Below are positions 23,480 through 32,438 of a stretch of DNA of 64,000 bases, piece after piece. Position 1 is the stretch's first letter, and each line of letters begins with the position of its first letter. Under the pieces are notes generated by a model that did no database searches, was not told where the DNA came from, and saw only the letters and a list, made by a program, of their open reading frames with translations. Location of the stretch: positions 62,001 through 126,000 of the forward strand of contig JAQOSZ010000025.1 of assembly GCA_030347455.1 (NCBI GenBank), given 5' to 3'. Both the position numbers and the translations under genes were made by a program. This DNA is from Kentomonas sorsogonicus. Its lineage: Eukaryota; Euglenozoa; Kinetoplastea; Trypanosomatida; Trypanosomatidae.

Positions 23480-24500
23480 CTGTCGCTCGAGTCGAGCGCG
23501 CGGTGCTGTCGACCGGTGGTGGACTGGGGGTGCGCGCTGGGGGGGCCGAAGTGCGGCATCAGGAGGGGGGCGGGACGGGAGACGAGCGGCGGGCGGCGAA
23601 TGAAAGGACGCCCCACCCGACGCACCGCGACGCTGCGGGGCGGGGGAGGGGGGGGGGGGTTGCAATCCCTCGGAAGCAGGAAGAGGCGCGTCGGGCCCTC
23701 CCGACGCCCCCACTGCCGCCCCGCCGCCCCCTCCCAGAACGCGCCACCAACGCCCATCCGGAGGCGGCATGCAGTCGCCGACGGAGGCGCACGGGAGAAC
23801 AGAACGGCGTCGGGGAGCGGTTGTTTCCGCGCTACGCGGGAAGGTTTGCGGTTGGTCCCGGGTTATGGCGCCTTCGCCGATCTGGGAGGAAGGGGGCGGT
23901 GTCCCACCCTAGCGGCGGAGACACGCCAACCGATGCAGAAGCGTTGCGAAGCCACCGCCACGCCCCGCACCCCTGAAAGGTTATCTGTCTCAATTTGCCC
24001 CCCCCCCCCCCCCCGCAACGTTAAAAACCCTCCGCCGAGCACAGCAATAGCAAGGCGAACGCGCACATGCCCGCCGGAACACCTTCGACCGGCGTTGTTT
24101 CATACGCTGCGATGGTTTGCGCTTGGGTGACTCTGGGCCCTGAAGGAACGTGAACGCGGCGCGGAACCGGCAGAGTTCTGTGCCGCGCCGTGCACGCCCC
24201 GCTGCTCCCCGCCTTCCGTCGCGGGTCCAACTCCCCTCCCCTCCTTCGTTGCGTGTCGCCAACGCGGTTCCTGCTGGCCTGGCCGCCCCGCCGCCCTAGC
24301 CACCGGCGCGCACCGCTGGGGCCCACCCGCGAATGGAAAAAAAAAAAGAAAAAAAATGGACTGACCACCTCCGCCTCCCCCATCCCCACCGCCCATCCCC
24401 ACCGCCAAAAACCCAACCCTGACAAATTCACACGCACACACAAAAGGAAATATTTTTCTGCTTCCCAACGCGTTCTAGTCACACGCCCCCCCCCCTTCCC
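23480..24500. other. GC-rich island in the strand-switch region
   Basis: This sharply bounded block of about 1 kb is dominated by G and C, with many CpG steps, a 10-G run near 23651, a 17-C run at 23998-24014 and a 10-C run at 24486-24495. Flanks on both sides are strongly AT-rich. The possible translations are rich in Arg, Pro, Gly and Ala, in six competing frames, with no conserved motif, so it is probably non-coding. Several G-runs per strand could form quadruplexes. Confidence 0.85.
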
Positions 24501-24916
24501 CACCGTCAAGTAGAAGCACGATTATTTTTGATCAACAAACATTATCATACTAGGCAACACACTCGAAAAGAAATAATATTAAGAAAGTATCGTGTATTTA
24601 GCAAAGCAGCATTTTGTCATAAAATCTAGCACATATCACAATAAATAGGAAATTAGTCATATTCAAACATCAATTTAGGAACGTCAACTGAGTAACGTAT
24701 TTATTTTTCGTTTTGCTGTTCTCCTCTCTCCCCTCTATTGTGCTTCCAAGTGCTTAGACAAGGTGTAAGAGTTGAGAGAAGTAAAGGAAAAAAGCTGGAG
24801 AACTTGAAGTATAAATTAGCGCATTTCAAGTATTTCCCACGGTCTGTCATAACTTCAAACATTCACTCGTAATAGGTTCAAGTTGTGACCCCCCTCTACA
24901 CACACACAGACACACA

Positions 24917-26950
24917 ATGATGCGTCGCTTCGCTTATCCTCTCGCCGTCGCCGGCAGCGGTCTGCGCTTCAAGGGAGACAAAGTAGTGGATAACGACTAC
25001 ACCAAGCCTATTCCCGGCGCCCATGGGGAGGCGAACAAACCTGGTGTTTACTCCAAGAAGAACGAGCCGACGTCTTTTGAGAAGGCGTTTCCCGATGTTG
25101 TGTCGACGTACCCGTCCCGCACCCGCGGGACTGAGAACTTTCCCAAGGACCGCTCTGACAACATTAAGGCTCGCGAGTACGAGACCTCTCGCGGACACTT
25201 CGAGAATGCTCCCGGCTTCACTGGTGGCCCCCCAGCGATGCGCTACGAGAATTATGTTCGCAACCCGAGCGAAGGGGAAACGGTCCATCCCGAGGATTTC
25301 TTCCCGCAGACCGCCGTGAACGACCATCACCCCGACTTCGACTACGGCTCTGTGACTGGCAAGCGTGAGGGTAATACCACGCTGCTAAGCAATTCTGTCA
25401 TGCACTGGGACACGCGCCTTGCGATGAAATCGCTCTACCGCTGCATTCTCAAGGCACTTCCTCTGCTTAAACATTACTACTACCTTTCGCTGCCGCTTCC
25501 CGACATGAAGGAAAAGATTCGCCTTCGCTTCCTGATGAATCAGCACGTCAAGGACCCGGATGCCATTCGCCATCTGCTGCACAACGGCTGGATGGAGTAT
25601 CAGGAATGCGTGCTGTTCCGCCGTCACCGCGCCACCGTCGAGAAATTCTTCGACTCTGAGAGTCACGATGCGTTGATGAAGCAGTGGACAAAGGAGGAAG
25701 GCCAGCGCAACGACGAGCGCGCTTTCTGGAATGGAGAGGAGCAGCGTCGTGAGGGACCGTATGACGGCCACTGGTCGTGGCTCGGCCAGAAGGCTGAGGA
25801 GGAGTACAACAAGCTCGCCGGCCGCATTCCCACGTCGTGGACCACTTCGCGTGGTTACTTTGAGAAGGCGCAGCCGGATGGCACCAACTTCTGGGAGAAG
25901 AATCTCGACTACGAGGGTTGGTATGTCAAGAATGTTGACCCTGATCGCCAAAATGCGCGCCGCGAGATGCAAGGGTGGATCGAAAGCGGATATAACCAGC
26001 CTAAGCATTACGCCAGCAAGAACCGCCGTGGCTACCGTAGGATGGTGAAGGATATCGAGACGCTGATGGAAACCTCCATGGAGGATCTGTACACCCACAA
26101 CCGCGAGCAGCTGTTCCAGTACCTCATCCGCGAAACGAGTCCAGAGTCCAACCGCATTAATGCGGAGCGCACCTTGGCACGACAGGACGACGACTTCTAC
26201 TCCACCAAGTTTGACGAGTACGAAAAATACCTCAAGCAGGCGATGCGTGAGATGCCGAACCCGCGTCTCTGGAAGACTGATGCCTTCTACTTCCGTCTAC
26301 GCTACCTGACTGCGCCGCTGGAGTACAACTGGGCCAAAGTTCCAGTCGGTATGGAGCAGGAGAAGCTGTACAACGAGTGGGTCTCTGATGATGTCAATTA
26401 CGCCGTCTTGACCAGCGACACTTTTGCGAAAATTAAGGCGGACAAGGACAAGAATCCGATGGCTGCAACTTGGGGTGACTTTTACGAAAACTTTGACCCT
26501 GACGTTCCCGAGACGCGTAACCTGCCATGGTACCACCAGGACTTCGATTACGACCGCCGGCACAAGTGGGATGAACGGTGCATGCGCATGAAGCGCTGGG
26601 TGCAGAGCGGCACTGTTGACACAAAGCTCCCGTTTTTTGAGAGTGCTATAGCGGAATGGGAGCAGTACGTTAATCGCCCCGAGCGCTTCCGCGCACCCGA
26701 TAGTGCTGAGCGCCGCTACGCCGCTCCCCGCATGGTGCAGCTCTACCGGTCGCTCAATCGTCTGATGGACATTGCCCTTGCCAATCAGATCAAGGAAGCC
26801 GCCAAATTGTCCGGATCTGTCGAAGAGATTCAGAAGAAGCTCGCCAACCACGACTTTAGCAACTTCAAGTTCAACGTTCCGAAGCTCATCTACCCAGATG
26901 GCAAGGATCAGCCCACACTTGGTCTTGACGGTCGCACGGTCAGCGCGTAG
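24917..26950 (+). CDS. Probable mitochondrial kinetoplastid protein, unknown function
   Basis: This 677-residue protein has an N-terminus (MMRRFAYPLAVAGSGLRF) that fits a short mitochondrial presequence. The rest is charged and very rich in Trp, Tyr and Phe, without membrane segments. Two similar segments recur: one at about 335-358 (NVDPDRQNARREMQGWIESG) and one at about 540-565 (DFDYDRRHKWDERCMRMKRW, then VQSG). Both have an acidic-DR start, a central R-x2-M and a final W-[IV]-x-S-G. This style resembles lineage-specific subunits of trypanosomatid mitoribosomes or respiratory complexes, but I cannot assign a family. It is the first gene of the plus array, so its leader (24700-24916, with a CT-rich tract near 24720-24745) comes directly from the strand-switch region. 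Confidence 0.85.
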   Translation: MMRRFAYPLAVAGSGLRFKGDKVVDNDYTKPIPGAHGEANKPGVYSKKNEPTSFEKAFPDVVSTYPSRTRGTENFPKDRSDNIKAREYETSRGHFENAPGFTGGPPAMRYENYVRNPSEGETVHPEDFFPQTAVNDHHPDFDYGSVTGKREGNTTLLSNSVMHWDTRLAMKSLYRCILKALPLLKHYYYLSLPLPDMKEKIRLRFLMNQHVKDPDAIRHLLHNGWMEYQECVLFRRHRATVEKFFDSESHDALMKQWTKEEGQRNDERAFWNGEEQRREGPYDGHWSWLGQKAEEEYNKLAGRIPTSWTTSRGYFEKAQPDGTNFWEKNLDYEGWYVKNVDPDRQNARREMQGWIESGYNQPKHYASKNRRGYRRMVKDIETLMETSMEDLYTHNREQLFQYLIRETSPESNRINAERTLARQDDDFYSTKFDEYEKYLKQAMREMPNPRLWKTDAFYFRLRYLTAPLEYNWAKVPVGMEQEKLYNEWVSDDVNYAVLTSDTFAKIKADKDKNPMAATWGDFYENFDPDVPETRNLPWYHQDFDYDRRHKWDERCMRMKRWVQSGTVDTKLPFFESAIAEWEQYVNRPERFRAPDSAERRYAAPRMVQLYRSLNRLMDIALANQIKEAAKLSGSVEEIQKKLANHDFSNFKFNVPKLIYPDGKDQPTLGLDGRTVSA

Positions 26951-27385
26951 AACGGCAGAAGCTGCTAGAATGGAGAAGAAAAGCAATAATAATAATATCT
27001 GCGTAGTAGCGAACCTGTAGTTGCCATCATCATCATACGAACCGTACACCTCTCACGTATGCGTTGGGTCAGCATCTGCCGTTGAAATGAGACAATACGT
27101 TTACTGTAGTTTCTTTGTATAGTACCGTTTGATTTAGTGCTCACGGCTTTATTCCTTCTGATGTTATGACTGTTCTTCATCGCTTCAAAAAAAAATAATA
27201 ATAAAAGAGGAGAAGCAATGCTGAAAAAACAAACACTTTATATTACGTGTGTACTTTGTCCTCTTTTCCTGTGAGCCCTGTCCACAGCTTAGCGCATATG
27301 TTCTTCTTAGCCGACCGGGGATGGAAACGCACCGTTTTAGAGCTCTTTTTTTTCTCTTATGAAACGAGGTGAAAATGGGGAGCAT

Positions 27386-27409
<24 letters not shown>
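27386..27409. repeat. (GA)n repeat
   Basis: A perfect GA run lies in the 3' spacer of the probable mitochondrial protein gene. It is purine-rich on the coding strand, opposite to the local bias. Confidence 0.9.
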
Positions 27410-27416
<7 letters not shown>

Positions 27417-29286
27417 GAAGAAGAAGAACTAGAGCGAAAAAAACTTTGCAACCTTTATTTCTGACACAAGCAGTTGCCGAGCTCTCCCTTTTCCCTCCTC
27501 TACTGTTTTTTTTTTTTTCGCTGTACTTCTTTCTTCCTCCATCGTATTTCTCATTTCATGGATGTCTTTCACAGTGAACCAGTGAGGAACAGGAGCGAAA
27601 AAAAAAGAAAGTGTAATATATATGCGCTTAATGAAGCTCTAAACTCAAAAACAAAAAACGAAAGGTGAATTGAAGAAAATGATTTTACATTCCCCATGAA
27701 GGAAGAAAACAAAAAAGAGAAGTAAGTGATTATCATAAAATATCATGCGATATTAATCATCAAGATGCTCTGGTCACTACTACGTGCATTATCTGTGTGT
27801 CATCTCTTGCTCAATTTCTTTTTTTTCTCTCTTTTTTTTTTCTTCTTCTCTTCTCTCTCCCTCTCTCCCTAGCAGTGAAGCACTGCTAGACAAAACGGTA
27901 ATCCTTTTTTTTTTTTTCGTTTGTCGTTCAAAGATTGCCTAGACCGGACGACCTCAGGGAGTTCTCTCTCGTTTCCCTTTGTTTGAAGTTGTTTCTTTGG
28001 GCATTGTGTTGAAGGGTAAGAAAATAATAAAGAAAAGATAACCCCATCATACCCACTTCACCTTTTGTTTTTCCAGCCTTTTTTTTTTCGAAGCGAGGAT
28101 GGTACTGCTGCTCATAATTCATTATTAATCGTACTATCATCATCATTCTAATTGTTGTAGCGCATTGTAGTAGCTTCCTCTTTTCGCCTTCTGTTACCTT
28201 TCTAGTACTTTTATCTGTAGTTGCTGTTGTCTACTCCTGTTTCTCACTCCAACACTTCTTGCCCATTCCTTCTCCCTTTCCTTCGCCTTTCTTTTTCGTT
28301 GTGTTTCTTTGTTGTATACACCCGCTCATTATCATTTTTTTGTTGTTCTTTTCCTTCATTTCTTTTCTTCACGCTTACTGTTTCTACGTTGTGCGTCTCG
28401 GTCACGTTCAAATCTTAATACAGTGCTTGCCCCATCTTTGTATCTTGCTTATTTACTATCATAATTACCATGGCCTTTATTGCGACAATCTTTTCTTTCG
28501 CGTTCTGTGCTGCAGCTGTCACTGCCGTACACTGATGGAGATCCACTACGCGAAGAATGGCCACAACCAGGAGCACTATTTTCATTATTTCCAGTAGGGG
28601 TACGCACTAGCGCATTTTCTTATCAACAACAACAACAACATCAACAAAATGTTAAAACTGCAAACTCACGTCTGACTAAAACACAACTAAAATGTGTCGT
28701 AGTTCCTAGCACCAACTGATCTTTCCTGAGCCGTGCTATTCTGCGTTTCGAGCAGCGCAAGTTGCTAAAGACAATGTGGAGATGAGAACGTGGTTTGCTT
28801 CTCGTCCTCTTGCTGCCCGCATTTTGTGATGAAGTAGCAATAATGACTCCAGAGATCTTTCTTATGAGGTTCACGTCCTGAAGCAGGTGCTATGTTGCTG
28901 GTTCTCTGGAGTGACGATGAAAAAAAAAAAAGAGACACAATCCTCTATTGAATGGTTTCTTTCATCATTAAAACTATCTTTTTTCTTTCTCCCTCCCTCC
29001 CACACATCGAACCGTGGTGGCTCTTCCCCTGTCCATAACATTGACCTGCTGATTTTCATCAAAAAGAGAACGAAGTGAATACAGAAAAGCACCCAGGACG
29101 CTACACTAAGAGGAAGGTCTCGTTTGGTCTAAGGAATAATATTATTCAGCAAATATTGAGACAAGCACGTATCCCACTTTTTGCCTTTTTATTTCTTGTT
29201 TTTACTTTGCTTCACAGGTCAGCTGTTTTTTTTTTTCCTTTATTTGGACACTCCTAATACATCTGTAACCACAGTATCTGTTTTCC

Positions 29287-29288
29287 AG
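29287..29288 (+). other. Candidate trans-splice acceptor AG
   Basis: A pyrimidine-rich stretch ending in TTTTCCAG lies about 93 bases before the ATG at 29381. It is the best poly(Y)-AG combination in that leader, though other AGs are present. Confidence 0.45.
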
Positions 29289-29380
29289 CATATTAATTCA
29301 AAAGCACGGAAACAGTCCGATCATTTTTTTTTTTTGCATTTTAAACACTACAATTTATCAGAGTATTATTCTGCATCAAA

Positions 29381-31416
29381 ATGGTCAAGATCAAGGCTCC
29401 CAAGTCCAAGCGCAAGTCCTCGAGTCAGCGCCACAAGATTGAGCGCAAGAAGCGAGAACACAAGCGTGATTTGAGGAAAGCTGCCAAGAGCCTGAAAAAG
29501 AATGGTATGGCACCCAAACGTAGCAAGAAGGCGCGCGAGATGGCTCAGATGGCTTTGAAGATTTCAAAGGCACACCCCGATAAGGAGGAAATCTTGAACC
29601 GCGTGCTGCTTGCTCGTGAAAACGCCCGAGTTCAGAAGAAACTAATGAAACAGGGAGCTGAAGAAGACGCGATGGAACAACCACATGGACAACATCAGCA
29701 GCAACAACAAAAGACACACGCTCAGGGCAACACGTCTCGTAAGCAGCTTCTGTTCATTTCTGTGAAGCAGAGCAACGACTTTCAGACACAGTTCAATCGG
29801 TCCCTGGACGAGCTGGTGTTTCCCATCAAGTCTTCCAGCACTGACACCTCGTTTCAGTTGCCGTCGGCCTCCTATCTTGTTACGCTGGACTGCCGTTTCT
29901 CGCCCCAATGCGTTCCGTGGGGCCTGCTCGACGCAATCACAGAGCGTGCTGAGGTGTACAAGGGAACACGTAAGGTGCTTGTCCTGTTTGTTCTGACCAA
30001 GTGTGACCTTGTTTCTGCCCCCGCGATCGTTTCACAAGTGTCTCTCCTCGCGTGCGCTCTCAGGGAGCGCTACGAAAAGGTCAGTTCCAACCTTGTGTTT
30101 TCCGTCACCCCTTTCTCCACGCGCCACGGCAAGCTGTCTCGTCACTTGCTCCGTATGTTGAATCAGTTCGGGAGAGCCCTGGCTGCTCCAGCTCCGAGAT
30201 GCGTTCAAATCTTGACAAGAAAATTTGTGCTATCGTCGTGGGTCTCCCCAATACCGGCCGCCGCAGCTTGTGCCGGGCACTTTGCGAAGCGAATGAAAGC
30301 AGTGTGTGCACGGTTCCTTTGAAGGCGGCACAGATTCAGCTCGTTCGCGTCAGCGAAGGCGACACCGCCACTGTTGTCACCAAGTTTGCCATCCCCAACG
30401 CCAAGGCCGTTACTCTGCTCCAGCTACCGGAAGACGCGAAACTTGCGAAGGTGCTGCGTCAGCAGACAGGCACCGACGCTCTGTTCAATCCTCCTCATGC
30501 TTTTGAGAAGCAGCTCGACCCGGAGGCGATTGGGTGTGTTTTCTTTGCAGCTGTCGCTGACAAGGTGGCTCTGTTTCAGGCTTTCTGCCAGCCCTTCGCC
30601 ACAGGCGAGGACCCTGTCCGTGCGGGCCTCAAGTTCATGCGTGATATTGGCCGCACTGTCCGCCAAGAGAAGGGCTTCTACGTTTCTCCACTGTACTCGT
30701 CATCTGGTGCGGGGACGATGGGCAAGATGACGAGCAGCAACCTCACTGCGCATAGCGACTTCAACTCCGGTCAGCAACGCAGCCAGGAGACGCTGCTCAA
30801 CGCCACCTATAGCAACGCCACCCCCAGCAAGTTGGTGCGCCTCTCGTCGTACAGCACCACCCAGCACAAGGGCAAGCATCAGCAGCGCGTGCACAAGGAG
30901 GACTTCCGCAACGCCTCGCGTCTCGGCGCGCGCACCTTTGTGCGCGAAGTCTTGACGAGCCAGAATCTTCCGTGGGCTGTGATGCGTCACTCCGGTAACG
31001 TGGCCGTCACGGAGGAGGAGGTTGCCGCCGCGTCTACTGTCTTTAACCTGACACTTTTCCAGGGCGAGAAGCTCAAGGAGGGCGTGAGTTCGCTGAAGAG
31101 CATGGATCACCTCCAGGGGATCATCGACGCCCTCTCGCGCGTCCTGAAAGAGGTGCTGCCATTTCTCCCGAACAACGTCGTCGAGTTCGACCCAGATTCT
31201 ATCGTTCCTCCCAAGCATGAGCTGTGTGACGCCAACGAAGAGGGAGAAACTGTAGGCGAGACCGATTCGGATGACGGGGATGGCGCTGAGGAGGACGAGG
31301 ACGAGGACGAGGAGCTGGATGACGAAGAAGTCACGGATGACGATGACGGAGACAACGAGGAGGTGTCCGGTGAAGAGGAGGAGGAAGAGGAGGAGGAGGA
31401 GGAGGATTCCGACTGA
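29381..31416 (+). CDS. Nucleostemin/GNL3-like circularly permuted GTPase with degenerate G motifs
   Basis: The protein has about 678 residues, read across a break at 30170-30172 where adding one G restores NQFGESPGCSSSEMRS. It begins with a very basic Lys/Arg-rich domain (about 1-60) like the nucleolar N-terminus of GNL3/nucleostemin. The GTPase motifs follow in permuted order: G4-like TKCDLV (about 206-211) first, then the P-loop-like GLPNTGRRSL (about 287-296). Both deviate: NKxD has become TKCD, and the P-loop lysine (GKS) is arginine (GRRS). No clear DxxG is seen. The last 60 residues are almost wholly Asp/Glu. Family members act in nucleolar maturation of the large ribosomal subunit. GTP binding or hydrolysis here is probably weak or lost. 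Confidence 0.8.
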
Positions 31417-32438
31417 CGTGCATGGGTGTTGAACTCCGCCCGGAGGGGGGTCTACGTGCGATTCGTCAGCGTCGTTACTAACCCCTTTCCCACCTTACTT
31501 AACAACGTGTAATGTTAAGCTCTTAATCATATAAATTCCAAACAGCTGCCATACTAAGACTTCCCAGTCACACTCTTTTCGTATTCTCTCCCTCTCTAAT
31601 TTAATTACCACTGATATATTGCTTTTCCCCAAATTCCGCATTAAAATCTGCAAAAGTTTGAGAGAGAGAGAGAGAGAGAGGAAAAAAGAAAAGAAAGCAA
31701 AAGTTCTCACACACCTCAAGGGAGGCCTTCTGCTTTTCCTTCTGCTTCTTCCAGTCACTCACTTTGATGTCCGACTGCGAGACTTACCTTGTATCACACA
31801 CGCCAGTTTCCACTATTATGCCTTCCCCCACCCTTCCCCTTCTTTCTTTCTTTCTTTTCTTTCAATCCCTAATAATAACATTTAACGTATAAGTTGTTTT
31901 TTCTTTTTCAAATATAACTACTTCTTTCTTTCTGTTCTTCTTTACCCCAGTATGAAATCACTGCCAACGCTCGAGTGCTTGCTCACTGCATCGCAGACCT
32001 TTATGATTAGCACGCAGCTTCTGCTCTTTTCCGCATTTCCATCTCGCTCAGTGTTTTTGTGGCTTTCGTGGTTACGGGACCATCTTCGTCCAGCTTAAAA
32101 TGGGCGCCTGCGTGGAGCAGCCCGTTATTGTGGTGTAGTTCTCTCTTCGAAAGCAAGCAAATAAAATGAATTTTACTCAAGTGGGCAGCAATTGCCTTTC
32201 GCTGCTGCTGCGTTTATGTGATGGACCTCAGTGGATACCCCTTCACTTTTCTCTTCTCCCTCATGCTGTTAATCTGTTTCAAGTTAGCAACAAGGCAATC
32301 ACCCAAAGACGGTTTAGACGCCTCCACACTCTATCTAGTAGAGGTACTGTGATACACAAGAAGGGAAAAACCGGCAAGAACCAGACCCTCCCACCTACCC
32401 ACTCGCACGCCGGCGCTGATACGTAGTCAACAGGTAAA
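31417..32438. other. Intergenic spacer
   Basis: About 1 kb with (AG)n at 31660-31681 and pyrimidine tracts near 31,840-31,950. An 86-codon open frame ending at 32426 just upstream of CEP104 is leader sequence and not a gene. Confidence 0.65.
31660..31681. repeat. (GA)n repeat
   Basis: A GA dinucleotide run lies about 240 bases downstream of the nucleostemin-like gene. Confidence 0.9.

Larger units (their letters stand above)
20877..24916. other. Divergent strand-switch region (probable transcription start region)
   Basis: Genes point away from this 4-kb interval on both sides, which in trypanosomatids marks where RNA polymerase II starts both polycistronic units. It is AT-rich and full of homopolymers from 20.9 to 23.4 kb, with (TA)n at 21871-21903 and (GT)n at 23003-23032. 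It then changes abruptly to a GC-rich island at about 23.48-24.50 kb and returns to AT-rich sequence up to the first plus-strand gene. No TATA-like or other classical promoter motif is claimed. Open frames inside it are low-complexity on both strands. Confidence 0.8.
26951..29380. other. Long intergenic spacer
   Basis: About 2.4 kb of spacer contains (AG)n at 27386-27409, many T-runs and pyrimidine tracts. Reading frames of 60-112 codons are low-complexity Phe/Leu/Ser translations of T/C-rich DNA and are rejected. A poly(T) tract at about 29226-29247 followed by TTTTCCAG at 29281-29288 is a likely splice acceptor for the next gene. Confidence 0.65.

Noticed and set aside
23426-24513. Long open frames in the GC-rich island on both strands
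   Set aside because: High GC lowers stop frequency, so long frames are expected by chance. The translations are Arg/Pro/Gly/Ala-rich, compete in several frames and show no family motif.
20877-24916. tRNA or 5S rRNA genes in the strand-switch region
   Set aside because: Such genes are common at trypanosomatid switches, but I found no A-box/B-box pair or cloverleaf-like sequence. A covariance-model scan would settle it.
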